A DNA stretch of 64,000 nt from Archangium lansingense (GCF_026626635.1 NZ_JAPNKA010000001.1:3658001-3722000), one strand, 5' to 3'. Counted from the first letter of the stretch, positions 1-9,925 are shown. Notes: generated from the sequence alone by a model not told the origin. Program-made: numbers and translations.

Positions 1-2
1 CC

Positions 3-671
3 GCGGCCGGGTTGGCCGTCACGCTCGGCATCTCCATGCCCAAGAACGAGCAGTCACGGCTCAACACCTATCTGGCCAGCCGTGGCGCCCCCGCGGACCA
101 GGACATGTTGCTGGATGGAGACTTCTGGCGCAGACCCTACCAGGACGGACGCAGCAGCCGGGCCATGTTGATGTTGGTGGATCAGGTGCGGGCACTGCGC
201 GCCCAGGGACTGCTCATCAACCTGGTGGCCTATGACACGGACGATTCCCACGGCAGTCAACGCGACAACGTGCTGGCCCAATATTGGTTGAAGCGACGCG
301 CGGAACACCCGGACGAGTTCATCCTCGTGCTGGCGGGCAACGCCCACGTCACCACCCTCAAGGGTGCTCCCTGGGACAAGGACTACTCCCCCATGGGTTG
401 GCACCTGGCACAGGCGGATCCGACGCTCAAGGCGCTCGACCTGAGCCACCTGCCGGGCTTCCGGTGGGCGTGTAATTTCAACGCGCAAGGCCAGCTCGAC
501 TGCCGCGTCTATCGGATCGCTCACACCCAATGGCTCCCGTCGATCACTCTCGTGACCCCCTTCCTCCACCTCTTCCCTCACCTGAACGGCAAAGGGTACC
601 ACGGGGTCATCTACACGACCCGGCTGACGCCCTCGCTACCCGCCACGGCCCCGATCTCCAAGCCGAAGTAG
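3..671 (+). CDS. ChaN/Tiki-like putative lipoprotein or hydrolase, 5' partial
   Basis: The reading frame is open to the left window edge, so the true start is probably outside; a TTG at 12 is the first in-window candidate. About 220 codons remain. The segment FWRRPYQDGRSSRAM, a charged RDNVLAQ motif and the hydrophobic strand LVLAGNAHV followed by MGWHLAQ resemble the conserved blocks of the ChaN/Tiki (haem-uptake or TraB-like) superfamily, which carries a GN-H metal-site motif. No membrane segment is visible in the part present. The family assignment is from motif memory only; function is unproven. It converges with the YcaC-like gene downstream. Confidence 0.5.
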   Translation, partial: AAGLAVTLGISMPKNEQSRLNTYLASRGAPADQDMLLDGDFWRRPYQDGRSSRAMLMLVDQVRALRAQGLLINLVAYDTDDSHGSQRDNVLAQYWLKRRAEHPDEFILVLAGNAHVTTLKGAPWDKDYSPMGWHLAQADPTLKALDLSHLPGFRWACNFNAQGQLDCRVYRIAHTQWLPSITLVTPFLHLFPHLNGKGYHGVIYTTRLTPSLPATAPISKPK

Positions 672-819
672 GGCGGGCCACGCTCCGGCTTCTTGACGTA
701 TAGGAAGGACAGGAGCCATGTAGGGGGTAGAGGGCGGGAGCAGAGCGGGTAGGGCAGGGACGTGGTGCTCTTCGCTATCGTCGTCTGCCTCCTGGAGCTA
801 CCTCGCCTTGTCGAGGGCG

Positions 820-849
820 GCTCGTGCATCCCGCAGCCGATGCACGAGC
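820..849. terminator. Perfect 10-bp inverted repeat between convergent genes
   Basis: GCTCGTGCAT and ATGCACGAGC form a perfect 10-bp stem around a 10-nt loop in the 200-bp gap between two convergent genes. There is no T-tract on either side, so it may be a bidirectional hairpin terminator or simply a structured element. Nothing else recognisable lies between 672 and 874. Confidence 0.35.
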
Positions 850-874
850 TCGCCAGACCTCGAGGTTGCCTCGT

Positions 875-1522
875 TCAGGGCACGGACTTGGGCAGGGGAT
901 TGGCCGCCTTGAACGTGCTGTAGCTGGTCATCAGGTTGCGGTAGTCGGGGATGTGGTTCGAGAACAGCGTTCCCAGCCCCTCGATGTCACGGCGCCAGTC
1001 GCGGTGCAGCTCGCAGGCGACAGCGAACCACGTCATGAGCTGCGCGCCCGCCGCGGACATCCGGTCCCAGGCGGCCTGGCGCACGACATCGTTGAACGTA
1101 CCCGAGGCATCCGTCACGACGAACACCTCGAAGTCCTCGGCGAGGGCCGACAGCGCCGGGAAGGCCACGCAGACCTCGGTCACGACGCCCGCGAGGATGA
1201 GCTGCTTGCGTCCGGTGGCCTTCACCGCCTTGACGAAGTCCTCGTTGTCCCACGCGTTGATCTGTCCGGGGCGGGGGATGAACGGCGCATTCGGGAACTT
1301 CTCCTTCAGCTCCGGAATCAGCGGACCGTTGGGGCCCTGCTCGAAGCTGGTCGTCAGGATGGTCGGGAGCTTGAAGTAGGCCGCCAGGTCGGCCAGGGCG
1401 AGCACGTTGTTCTTGAACTGGTCCGGGTTGAAATCGCGGACCAGCGACAGCAGACCCGCCTGGTGGTCCACCATCAACACCACTGCGTTGTCACGGTCGA
1501 GACGGCTGTAGGGCTTGCTCAT
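875..1522 (-). CDS. ycaC: YcaC-type isochorismatase-family hydrolase
   Basis: A 215-residue cysteine hydrolase of the isochorismatase superfamily, very close to E. coli YcaC along its whole length. The start MSKPYSRLDRDNAVVLMVDHQ was chosen over an upstream in-frame ATG because an AAGGAGAG ribosome site precedes it and it matches the family N-terminus. Asp19 (VDHQ) and Cys118 (VVTEVCVAF) occupy the catalytic positions; the YcaC hallmarks INAWDNEDF and FSNHIPDYRNLMTSY are present. YcaC proteins are cytosolic oligomers whose physiological substrate is unknown, so the reaction cannot be named. It stands alone. Confidence 0.9.
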   Translation of the reverse strand: MSKPYSRLDRDNAVVLMVDHQAGLLSLVRDFNPDQFKNNVLALADLAAYFKLPTILTTSFEQGPNGPLIPELKEKFPNAPFIPRPGQINAWDNEDFVKAVKATGRKQLILAGVVTEVCVAFPALSALAEDFEVFVVTDASGTFNDVVRQAAWDRMSAAGAQLMTWFAVACELHRDWRRDIEGLGTLFSNHIPDYRNLMTSYSTFKAANPLPKSVP

Positions 1523-1692
1523 GGTTCTCTCTCCTTGTGGATTCGCCGCTGTGGCGGCGCGTCGTGATGGAAGGAGTATGCGGAGGCGCCGGTCCGACAG
1601 GTAGCCACCGAAAACGGTAAGTTCTGTTCCACCCATTGGACAATGTGTGGGCGCTCGAGCGGTTCGAGTCGTCCCCGGAGACGTGAGGTGGC

Positions 1693-2943
1693 TCAGCCCC
1701 CGTCAGGCCTCGCCGCCACGGGGGGCCGGAGCGGCCCCATGACCCCCACCACCAGCCAGGTGAGCGAGAGGGCGAGCCAGGCCGCGGAGAGGGCGCTCCA
1801 CGCCTGGGGCGCGCCGGCCCGCATCAGCCATACCGTCACCGCCACGCCCATGACGAGCACCCGCGCCAGCTCCAGCGGCAGGCTCCAGCGTTTCGACTCC
1901 AGCATCCCGCTCCAGGCGGTCGCCATGCCCCAGAGCAGCAGGCTCAGCACCAGCTTGCTCCAGCCCGACAGCGGTGAGGCATGGTGGCTCACCAGGAGCA
2001 TGAATGGCATGGACGCGAACAACTGGAAGACGAGGTAGCGCCGGATGCCGGGCAGCTCCGTCGAGGAGAACTTCACCTCCACGCCGTCCTGCTTCCAGTA
2101 GCCTGGCGAGCGCGGGGGAAGGTCCGCCGGCCGCCAGCCCGTGGGCATCACCCAGATTCGCAAGCGGTCCCACGTGCTCTTCGTCGCGAGCGCGTCGCCG
2201 ATGAGCCGGGCCCAGGCCTGGAAGTTGATGGCCGTCGGGTCCCACGTGTTCGCCGGGGTGGTGAGGCCGTAGGAACAGGGTTCGAGCTCCTCGGCGTAGG
2301 TGCCGAACATCCGGTCCCAGATGATGAGGAATCCCGCGTAGTTCTTGTCGATGTAGGCGTCATTGCGCGCGTGGTGCACGCGGTGGTGCGAGGGCGTATT
2401 CAGCCAGGACTCCACCCACCGGGGCATCTTGGGGATGACGCGGGTGTGCGGGATGAACTGCAGCACCAGGTGGAAGGCCACCATCGCCAGCACCGCCTCG
2501 GGTGGGAAGCCCACCAGCACCAGCGGCCAGTAGAAGAGGAACGAGAAGAGCCGCTGCGTCACGCTCGCGCGCAGCGCCACCGCGTAGTTGAGCTCCTCCG
2601 TGGAGTGGTGGGGCGAGTGCGCCGCCCAGCCGATGTTGGTGCGGTGGCCGAAGCGGTGGAACCAGTAGAAGAGGAAATCCACCCCGAGGAAGAGGGCCAC
2701 CAGCGACAGCGGCGACGAGACGTCGAGCTGCCACGGAGCGAACTGACCGAGCCGCGTGAAGAGGGGAAGCACCAGCAGCGCCACCGCCACGTTGACGCAC
2801 TGGTTGAGCACCGCCGTCCCCATGCTCGCGATGGAGTCCTGGAAGCTATAGTAGCCGTTGCGCCTCGCCACGCAGTACGCGAACTCCGCGAGCGCCAGGA
2901 CGATGACGAAGGGCGTGGCCACGGCGTAGATGTTCAAGGTCAT
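1693..2943 (-). CDS. Fatty acid hydroxylase / sterol desaturase family membrane protein
   Basis: A 416-residue integral membrane di-iron protein. The histidine clusters HRFGH, HSPHH and HRVHH, spaced as in the ERG3/fatty-acid-hydroxylase family, are all present and would bind the two irons. Several hydrophobic helices flank them, and the C-terminal ~130 residues form extra membrane segments. The start MTLNIYAV was chosen because the upstream extension is low-complexity and overlaps the divergent regulator gene. Family members hydroxylate or desaturate sterols and lipid chains using O2; the substrate here is unknown. The divergent Crp-type regulator begins 67 bp away and may control it. Confidence 0.88.
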   Translation of the reverse strand: MTLNIYAVATPFVIVLALAEFAYCVARRNGYYSFQDSIASMGTAVLNQCVNVAVALLVLPLFTRLGQFAPWQLDVSSPLSLVALFLGVDFLFYWFHRFGHRTNIGWAAHSPHHSTEELNYAVALRASVTQRLFSFLFYWPLVLVGFPPEAVLAMVAFHLVLQFIPHTRVIPKMPRWVESWLNTPSHHRVHHARNDAYIDKNYAGFLIIWDRMFGTYAEELEPCSYGLTTPANTWDPTAINFQAWARLIGDALATKSTWDRLRIWVMPTGWRPADLPPRSPGYWKQDGVEVKFSSTELPGIRRYLVFQLFASMPFMLLVSHHASPLSGWSKLVLSLLLWGMATAWSGMLESKRWSLPLELARVLVMGVAVTVWLMRAGAPQAWSALSAAWLALSLTWLVVGVMGPLRPPVAARPDGG

Positions 2944-3010
2944 TCGTGCTGGTGTATGGCATCCGGGCCGGTCGCCGCCTTGACCTGGGTCAACCCGAGG
3001 GGATTCCCCC

Positions 3011-3598
3011 ATGAGATTCCCGAAGCTCTTCGAGCGCCTCGCGGCGCAGGTCTCCCTCCCCGCGGACGAGTGGGAGAAGGCCGAGGCGCTGGCGTCGGAG
3101 CAGGTACTGGCCAAACGCGAGCTCTTCCTCCAGCCCGGAGCGCCGTCGGACCGTTTCGCGCTGGTCCTCCAGGGGGTCTTCCGGGCCGTGCGCGTGTCAG
3201 CGAGCGGCGCCGAGTCCATCAAGGCGTTCCGCGCGGAGGGCGAGCTGATTGGCGCCTATGCGGAGATGCTGCAACGGCGGCCCTCGATGACGGCGATCGA
3301 AGCGCTCGAGCCGAGCCGCGTGCTGGTGTTCCGGACGCGCGACCTCGAGGTGCTCGAGCGGGGCCACGTGTGCTGGGAGCGGCTGGCGCGGCGGGTGGCG
3401 GAGCTCCATTTCATCCTCAAGGAGCGCCGCGAGCAGGAGTTCCTCGACCTGACCGCGGAGGAGCGCCTCATGCGGTTCTGGGAGGAGCACCCGCACCTGA
3501 AGGGTCGCGTCTCCCAGCGCGACGTGGCGGCCTATCTCGGCATCACCGAGGAGGCCCTGAGTCGCATCATGTCGCGCCGCCGCAAGCAGCGGGGGTGA
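3011..3598 (+). CDS. Crp/Fnr-family transcriptional regulator
   Basis: A 195-residue regulator. The N-terminal ~120 residues have the cyclic-nucleotide-binding beta-roll pattern (FLQPGAPSDRFALVLQGVFR, then EGELIGAYAEML), and the C-terminal part has a winged helix with SQRDVAAYLGITEEALSRIM as the recognition region. This is the short CnbD-HTH form often found next to one divergently transcribed target in Bacteroidetes and myxobacteria. There is no FNR-type cysteine set, so oxygen sensing through an iron-sulfur cluster is unlikely. The divergent lipid hydroxylase gene is the obvious candidate target. Confidence 0.85.
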   Translation: MRFPKLFERLAAQVSLPADEWEKAEALASEQVLAKRELFLQPGAPSDRFALVLQGVFRAVRVSASGAESIKAFRAEGELIGAYAEMLQRRPSMTAIEALEPSRVLVFRTRDLEVLERGHVCWERLARRVAELHFILKERREQEFLDLTAEERLMRFWEEHPHLKGRVSQRDVAAYLGITEEALSRIMSRRRKQRG

Positions 3599-3641
3599 GC
3601 ACTTCGTCCCAGGGGCCCCCATATCCCAGGGGCCTCTGGAA

Positions 3642-4394
3642 TCAGTAGACCCCGGCGCTCGCAGTCGTGGCGGCCGCGGGCAGCACGTCCGCCAGGTCCG
3701 TGGCCACGGTGAAGCCGTCGTGGAACAGCACGCCCTCGGGCGCGATGGTCGAGTTCCGGTAGAGGCCCTGCTTCACATAGACGCCCTGGCCCGGGTACAG
3801 CGTGGCCATGGGGGTGGGCGCAACGACCTGCTGGCCGTTGTGGTACAGCGCCACGAAGCCCACGTTCGGATCGGCGCTCCACTTCACGTGGACCACGAAG
3901 TCGTTCCAGACGCCGCGCTGCAGCGGGGCCTTCCACACGTCCTGTGCCCGCTCTCCACCCACGCGCATCCTCATCTCCTCGCCCATGACGTAGAACTCCA
4001 TCGGCGGTGAGCCGTTGAGGCCCGTGTGGTGCCACTGGCTGAAGACCTGCCACGTGTTCTCGCTGGGGTAGCTCTCGTCGAAGAGCGTGCTCCAACTGTA
4101 GTACCGCTCGGCCCCTTCGCCCCTGCCGTCCATGAGCGTGTCGTCCACGTAGACCAGCTCATTGCGGTTTCCGCTGGCCTGGATGGGCTTGTCGCCCTGG
4201 TTCACCTGCACGCGCAGGGCGTAGGTGCCCTCGCGGACCCGGTTGGCCTCCACGAGGAGCCGGTTGCTGCTGACGCTCTCTTCCTTGCTCCACTGGGAGG
4301 CGTTACCCGTCTCGAAATCGCCCTTCCACAGCACACTCGCGCTCGCCATCGTGGGGAGCAGCAGGAGACCGGAGAGCAACCAGGACTTCTTCAA
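3642..4394 (-). CDS. Secreted heparin-lyase-like polysaccharide lyase
   Basis: A 250-residue exported protein. Translation probably begins at the TTG at 4394 (LKKSWLLSGLLLLP), preceded by AAAGGA at good spacing; the residues upstream are proline- and arginine-rich and not signal-like. A cleavable signal peptide ends near ASA. The mature part has a jelly-roll-like pattern (FETGNASQW, REGTYALRVQV, NRNELVYV, WSTLFDESYP, GVWNDFVVHVKWS) typical of the polysaccharide lyase family containing heparin lyase I and related alginate or glucuronan lyases. The polymer cannot be told from sequence. The first in-frame upstream ATG would add about 100 residues. Confidence 0.72.
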   Translation of the reverse strand: MKKSWLLSGLLLLPTMASASVLWKGDFETGNASQWSKEESVSSNRLLVEANRVREGTYALRVQVNQGDKPIQASGNRNELVYVDDTLMDGRGEGAERYYSWSTLFDESYPSENTWQVFSQWHHTGLNGSPPMEFYVMGEEMRMRVGGERAQDVWKAPLQRGVWNDFVVHVKWSADPNVGFVALYHNGQQVVAPTPMATLYPGQGVYVKQGLYRNSTIAPEGVLFHDGFTVATDLADVLPAAATTASAGVY

Positions 4395-4695
4395 ACGGCG
4401 TTCCTTTCGTTCGGGTTGGATAGGGGGGACAAATCCCAGCGCCGGGAGCTTCCGCCCTGCTCGCCTGCCCTCCATCAGGGGCTGGGAGCCCCGGGCTTTT
4501 TCTCCGGTAGGCTCACGGCCCGCCAACCTGCCGCGGCGGCCCCTCCGACGAGGCTCACCACCTCCAATATGGCGGCCCGTTCGCCGCACAGGGGTGCCCG
4601 TTCGCCGCATGCCCGTCACCACCGGCTGAACACTCCCCCACGTGGTGCTCGCGCTGGCACTGTCTCTTGCACTCCCGTTGCCACAGAGGCACGCC

Positions 4696-6369
4696 ATGCC
4701 ACGCAAGTCACTCGTGTCGTCGTTCCTGTTCCTCGGTCTGATGTTCGCCCCAGCCCTCGCCGCCGCGGGTGAATGCGCCGAGCGTCACCAGGGCTCTCTG
4801 CCCACCAACCGCCACAAACAAGTGGACGCCATCTTCGCGCCATGGAGTGGCAAGACCACGCCCGGCTGTGTCGTGGGGATTTCCCGCGACGGCGCGCTGG
4901 ACTACGCGCGCGGCTACGGCATGTCGAACCTGGAGTACGACGTACCCATCACGCCGCAGTCCATCTTCTACACTGCCTCCATCACCAAGCAGTTCACCGC
5001 GTTTGCAATCGGGCTGCTGGCGCAGGAGGGAAAGCTGTCGCTGGGCGACGACATCCGCAAGTACCTGCCGGAGATGCCCGACTACGGCAAGACGATCACC
5101 ATCGCCCACCTGATGCACCACACCAACGGCCTGCGCGAACAAGGCCAATTGCTGAACCTGGCCGGCTGGCGCGGCGACGACCTGTACACCGAAGCGGACG
5201 TCCTCTGGGCGTTGACCCGGCAACGCGGTCTGAACTTCGCTCCGGGCTCGGAGATCGTGTACGGCAATGCCGCGTACACGCTGCTGGGCGTCATCGTGCG
5301 GCGAGTGTCCGGCAAGTCGCTGCGAGCGTTCGCCGACGAGCGAATCTTCAAGCCACTCGGCATGGCCGACACCCATTTCTACGACGACCACACCGAGCTC
5401 GTGCCCCGGCGAGCATCGGCCTACAACCCCCGCGAAGGCGGCGGCTGGAGGATCAGCGTCCCCCATAACGACTCGACCAAGCTGTTCACCACGATTGTCG
5501 ACCTGCTGAAGTGGGAGCAGAACCTGCTCGACGCGCGCGTCGGCGGGCCGGAGCTGATTGCGTTGTTGCAGACCTCCGGCAGGTTGAACAACGGCACCGC
5601 CACCCTCTACGGCGGCGGCCTGCATTTGGAGGATCATCGCGGCCTGCGCATGGTGGGCCACGACGGCATGGACGGCGGCTACCGCACGGACGCCATCCTC
5701 TTCCCGGACCAGCGGCTGGCCATCGTCGCGTTGTGCAACAACGGCACGATCGCGCCCTCGGACCTCACGCGGAAGGTGGCCGAGGTGTATCTGGGCGAGC
5801 TCCTGAAGAACGTGATGCCGCCTGCCGTGAAGGTGCCGGAAGCGGAGCTGTCGGCGCTGGTCGGCAATTACTGGAGTCCCTTGACGGATGCAGTGGTGCG
5901 GCTGGAGGTCAAGGACGGAGCGCTGCGCCAGGTCGGCGTGCCCACGGCCTTCGTGCCCATCGGCAATGGCGCGTTCCGCCCGGGCGAGTCGATGCACGTG
6001 TGGCGCTTCTCGAAGCCGGTGGCCAATGCCCCGCACGAGTTGAGCATCAAGGACACCTGGCCGACGACGAGGGACTTCATCCGCATGACCGCGCCGACGC
6101 CCACGGACTCGGCATTGGCATCGTTCGCCGGGAAGTACCGCAGCGACGAGGTCGCCATGACCTACACGGTGCGCGTCGCGGACGGCAAGCTAGTGATTCG
6201 CTGGCCACGCCGGGACGAGGTCGTGCTGGACGCTGTCGGCGGGGACCGCTTCGTCGGCTCGCTCGGCACGGTGACGTTCACGCGGGCGGCATCCGGTGGA
6301 ATCGACGGGTTGACGATCAGCCATCGTCGCCTGCGCCGTCTGCGCGCGGAAAGGCTCGTAGGTGGCTGA
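4696..6369 (+). CDS. Secreted serine beta-lactamase-fold hydrolase (class C / EstB type)
   Basis: A 557-residue protein with an N-terminal signal peptide (MPRKSLVSSFLFLGLMFAP). The catalytic SxxK motif is SITK, the YxN motif is YGN, and the third motif is HDG in GHDGMDGGYRTDA, as in penicillin-binding-protein-like esterases and peptidases. The C-terminal ~180 residues repeat a beta-rich pattern (GNYWSPLTDAVVRLEV and GKYRSDEVAMTYTVRV), like the lipocalin-type tail of these proteins. The substrate may be a D-amino peptide, ester or lactam; resistance is not implied. The start at 4696 has an AGAGG site 8 nt upstream. Confidence 0.85.
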   Translation: MPRKSLVSSFLFLGLMFAPALAAAGECAERHQGSLPTNRHKQVDAIFAPWSGKTTPGCVVGISRDGALDYARGYGMSNLEYDVPITPQSIFYTASITKQFTAFAIGLLAQEGKLSLGDDIRKYLPEMPDYGKTITIAHLMHHTNGLREQGQLLNLAGWRGDDLYTEADVLWALTRQRGLNFAPGSEIVYGNAAYTLLGVIVRRVSGKSLRAFADERIFKPLGMADTHFYDDHTELVPRRASAYNPREGGGWRISVPHNDSTKLFTTIVDLLKWEQNLLDARVGGPELIALLQTSGRLNNGTATLYGGGLHLEDHRGLRMVGHDGMDGGYRTDAILFPDQRLAIVALCNNGTIAPSDLTRKVAEVYLGELLKNVMPPAVKVPEAELSALVGNYWSPLTDAVVRLEVKDGALRQVGVPTAFVPIGNGAFRPGESMHVWRFSKPVANAPHELSIKDTWPTTRDFIRMTAPTPTDSALASFAGKYRSDEVAMTYTVRVADGKLVIRWPRRDEVVLDAVGGDRFVGSLGTVTFTRAASGGIDGLTISHRRLRRLRAERLVGG

Positions 6370-6553
6370 GACGCGCCCCGCCGTTTGCGCACCCGGCCGG
6401 AAAAAGTTGCATGGGGCCACCCGAGGACACCCTGCGTCGGGGCCGGAACCACTTTGTTGCATTGTGAATGATGCAAACAAGCGAAAGGATGGGCGGTCGC
6501 GGTTACCCCACCGCACTGGCGCTGCCCCTCGCGGCGCTCGAGGAACCCATCCA

Positions 6554-9500
6554 ATGACAGACATACACGTACGACCCACACGGATCCTCCAGTCTCTACT
6601 CACCGCCGTTGCCCTCATCCTGCTGGCCCTCCCCGCGGGCAACGCGCGCGCGCAGACGACGTATTCACTCTTCGCGAACAGCACGCCCGCCGTCGCCTCG
6701 GTGACCAATGACTTCTCCGCCGTGGAGTTGGGCGTGAAGTTCAAGGCCGACGTGAGTGGCGACATTGTTGGCGTGCGCTTCTACAAGGGCTCCAGCAACA
6801 CCGGCACACACGTGGGCCACCTGTGGAGCGCCACCGGCCAGCTGCTGGCCACCGCCACCTTCACCAACGAGACGGCCACCGGCTGGCAGGAGGTGACCTT
6901 CACCACGCCGGTGCCCGTCACCGCGGGCACCACCTACGTCGCCTCGTACCACGCGCCGGGCGGCGCCTACGCCTTCACCGAGTACGGCCTCGCCTCGGGC
7001 GCGGATGCGCTGCCGCTGCACGCCCTGGCCGGGCCCGCCAATGGTGGCAACGGCGTCTTCAAGTACGGCCCCGCCGGCACCTTCCCCACCGACAGCTTCC
7101 ACGACTCCAACTACTGGGTGGACGTGGTCTTCCGCCCGGCCGCGCCCGTCACCCTCTGGCCGTCCACCGCCACGCCCGCCGTCGCCTCGGTGACGAATGA
7201 CTCCACGCCCGTGGAGTTGGGCGTGAAGTTCAGGACTGACGTCGCCGGCAACGTGCTGGGCGTTCGCTTCTACAAGGGCTCCGGCAACACGGGCACGCAC
7301 GTGGGCCACCTGTGGAGCGCGACGGGACAATTGCTGGCCACCGCCACCTTCACCAGCGAGACGGCCACCGGCTGGCAGCAGGTGACCTTCTCCTCGCCGG
7401 TGACCATTGCCGCCAACACCACGTACATCGCCTCGTACCACGCACCGGGCGGCGCCTATGCCTTCGACAACGGCGGGCTTGCCTCGGGCGTGAATGCCTC
7501 GCCGCTGTATGCGCTGCCCGGCACCACCAGCGGCGGCAACGGCGTCTTCAAGTACGGCCCCGCCGGCACCTTCCCCACCGACAGCTTCCAGGACTCCAAC
7601 TACTGGGTGGACGTGGTCTTTCAGGCCACGGGCGTTCCTCCGTCGACGCCGCCTCCGGCCGGTACCTACAGCCTCTTCCCCGCCACCGCCACGCCGGGCA
7701 CCGCCAGCGCCAATGACACGGCCTCCGTCGAGATGGGCGTGAAGTTCCGCGCGGACGTGGACGGCAAGGTGAAGGGCATTCGTTTCTACAAGGGCGCGAG
7801 CAACACCGGCACGCACGTGGGCAACCTGTGGAGCAGCACCGGCCAGAATCTGGCCAGCGCCACCTTCACCAACGAGACGGCCTCGGGCTGGCAGCAGGTG
7901 AGCTTCGCCTTGCCGGTGTCCATCACCGCCGGTACCACCTACGTCGCCTCGTACCTCGCGCCCGTCGGCGGCTACGCCTTCGACGCCAACGGCCTCGCCA
8001 ACGGCGTGGACGCAGCGCCCCTGCATGCGCTGCCCGGCACCACCAGCGGCGGCAACGGCGTGTTCGCGCAGGGCGCGGTGTCCACCTTCCCCAACAGCAG
8101 CTACCAGAACGCCAACTACTGGGTGGACATCGTCTTCGAGCCGAACAGCGCCTTGCCCCGCCCGGGCGTCACCGGCTCCGGCCCGGTGCTGGTGGCCACG
8201 GACCCGACCAACCACTTCACCGACTACCTGAAGGAAATCCTCGAGGCGGAAGGCATCACCACCTTCGCCACCACCGACGCGGGCAACATCGGCAACACGG
8301 TGTCGCTCAATGACTACAAGGTGCTCATCCTCGGCGAGGAGACGCTGAGCGCGGCACAGGTGACGCTCGTCACCAACTGGGTGAACGCGGGCGGCAGCCT
8401 CATCGCCATGCGGCCCGCGGCCAACCTCAACGCGCTGCTCGGCCTCAATGCGTCCTCGGGCACGCAGGACGATGGCTACCTCCTCATCGACACCACGCAG
8501 GCGCCGGGCGCGGGCATCACCGCGGACACGATGCAGTACCACGGCACCGCGGACCTCCACACGCTGGCGGCCGGCACGCGCGCGGTGGCCACGCTGTACT
8601 CGAACGCCACCACGCCCATGGCCTACGCGGCCGTCACCCTGCGCACCGTGGGCAGCGGCACGGCCATGGCCTTCACCTACGACCTGGCGAAGTCCGTCAT
8701 CCTCACGCGCCAGGGCAACCCGGCGTGGCAGGGGCAGAACCGCGACGGCTCCAGCATCGGCCCGGGCGCGCGCGCAGGCGACATGTTCTACGGCAACGCG
8801 TCCTTCGACCCGAAGCCGGACTGGGTGAACCTGAACAAGGTGCAGATTCCCCAGGCGGACGAGCAGCAGCGCCTCCTGGCCAACATGCTCCACCTCTCCA
8901 GCGCCGTCCCGCTGCCGCGCCTCTGGTACTTCCCGAGCGCGAAGAAGGCGGTGGTGGTGATGACGGGCGACGGACACCCGGGCGGCGCCATCAACCAGCG
9001 CTGGCAGAACTACGTCGCCGCCAGCCCCACGGGCTGCAGCGTGGATGACTGGCAGTGCATCCGCGGCACCGTCTACGACTTCATCGGCGGGCTGACGGCC
9101 ACCCAGGCGCAGAGCTACACGGCGCAGGGCTTCGAGTACGCCCTCCACGTCAACACCGGCTGCGCGGACTACACGGCCACCTCGCTGGACCCGCAGTTCT
9201 TCACGCCGCAGCTCGCGGGCTTCGCGTCGTCGTACCCGGGCATCCCCGCGCCCGTCACCAACCGCACGCACTGCATCGTGTTCAGCGACTGGGCCACGCA
9301 GCCCAAGGTGTCGCTGGCCCACGGCATCCGGCTGGACACCAACTATTACTACTGGCCGGACTACTGGGTGCAGGACCGTCCGGGCCTCTTCACCGGCTCG
9401 GGCCTGGCCATGCGCTTCGCGGACGTGGACGGCACGCCCATCGACGTCTACCAGCTCGCCACGCAGATGACGGACGAGTCGGGCCAATCCTATCCGCTGC

Positions 9501-9925
9501 ACATCGACACGCTGCTGGCCAACGCGCTCGGCACGAAGGGCTACTACGGCGCCTTCAACGCCAACATGCACGTGGACTCGGACCCGTCGGCGGGCGCCTC
9601 GGGCTCGGCGGCCATCATCGCCTCCGCCCAGCGCGAGGGCGTGTCCGTCATCACCGCGAAGCAGCTCCTCACCTGGATCGACGCGCGCGAGGCCACCCAG
9701 GTGTCCTCCGTTGCCTTCACCGGCACGGCGCTCACCTTCACCGTGGCCACCCCGGCGCGCAACCTGTCGCTCATGGTGCCCACGAGCACGGCGGCGGGCC
9801 GCACGCTCATCTCGGTGACGCGCAACGGCTCGGCCGTGACGACGGTCCCGCAGACCATCAAGGGCGTGGGCTACGCGTTCATCAACGGCGCGCAGGCCGG
9901 CACGTACACCGTCACGTACAACTGA
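6554..9925 (+). CDS. Secreted triple-DUF4082 protein with amidotransferase-like and deacetylase-like regions
   Basis: A 1123-residue exported protein. Residues 1-33 are a signal peptide (ends ARA). Three DUF4082 copies follow at about 36-195, 199-355 and 370-530, each with VRFYKG, NTGTHVGHLWS and YVASYHAPGG-type cores. Residues about 535-760 look like a ThuA or class I amidotransferase-like fold (VLVATDPTNHFTDYLKE, LILGEETL). Residues about 785-1050 contain VVVMTGDGHPGG and a long aromatic region like secreted polysaccharide-deacetylase-type proteins. The DUF4082 copies are very similar at DNA level, implying recent internal duplication. The start MTDIHVRP follows a lower-GC leader, 6380-6550, that likely holds the promoter. 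Confidence 0.8.
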   Translation: MTDIHVRPTRILQSLLTAVALILLALPAGNARAQTTYSLFANSTPAVASVTNDFSAVELGVKFKADVSGDIVGVRFYKGSSNTGTHVGHLWSATGQLLATATFTNETATGWQEVTFTTPVPVTAGTTYVASYHAPGGAYAFTEYGLASGADALPLHALAGPANGGNGVFKYGPAGTFPTDSFHDSNYWVDVVFRPAAPVTLWPSTATPAVASVTNDSTPVELGVKFRTDVAGNVLGVRFYKGSGNTGTHVGHLWSATGQLLATATFTSETATGWQQVTFSSPVTIAANTTYIASYHAPGGAYAFDNGGLASGVNASPLYALPGTTSGGNGVFKYGPAGTFPTDSFQDSNYWVDVVFQATGVPPSTPPPAGTYSLFPATATPGTASANDTASVEMGVKFRADVDGKVKGIRFYKGASNTGTHVGNLWSSTGQNLASATFTNETASGWQQVSFALPVSITAGTTYVASYLAPVGGYAFDANGLANGVDAAPLHALPGTTSGGNGVFAQGAVSTFPNSSYQNANYWVDIVFEPNSALPRPGVTGSGPVLVATDPTNHFTDYLKEILEAEGITTFATTDAGNIGNTVSLNDYKVLILGEETLSAAQVTLVTNWVNAGGSLIAMRPAANLNALLGLNASSGTQDDGYLLIDTTQAPGAGITADTMQYHGTADLHTLAAGTRAVATLYSNATTPMAYAAVTLRTVGSGTAMAFTYDLAKSVILTRQGNPAWQGQNRDGSSIGPGARAGDMFYGNASFDPKPDWVNLNKVQIPQADEQQRLLANMLHLSSAVPLPRLWYFPSAKKAVVVMTGDGHPGGAINQRWQNYVAASPTGCSVDDWQCIRGTVYDFIGGLTATQAQSYTAQGFEYALHVNTGCADYTATSLDPQFFTPQLAGFASSYPGIPAPVTNRTHCIVFSDWATQPKVSLAHGIRLDTNYYYWPDYWVQDRPGLFTGSGLAMRFADVDGTPIDVYQLATQMTDESGQSYPLHIDTLLANALGTKGYYGAFNANMHVDSDPSAGASGSAAIIASAQREGVSVITAKQLLTWIDAREATQVSSVAFTGTALTFTVATPARNLSLMVPTSTAAGRTLISVTRNGSAVTTVPQTIKGVGYAFINGAQAGTYTVTYN
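6661..8150 (+). repeat. Three tandem ~500-bp intragenic DUF4082 repeats
   Basis: The three DUF4082-coding segments (about 6661-7140, 7149-7640 and 7663-8150) share long identical or near-identical runs, for example around each TTCTACAAGGGC and each CAACTACTGGGTGGACGTGG block. The second copy resembles the first more than the third, suggesting stepwise duplication or gene conversion. Confidence 0.8.

Noticed and set aside
4652..4668. Sigma-54 promoter before the beta-lactamase-fold gene (TGGCAC then TTGCA)
   Set aside because: The GG and GC elements are 11 bp apart instead of the required 10, which normally abolishes activity.
4725..6036. Minus-strand open frame inside the beta-lactamase-fold gene
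   Set aside because: No motifs; the plus-strand gene has all three catalytic motifs and a signal peptide.
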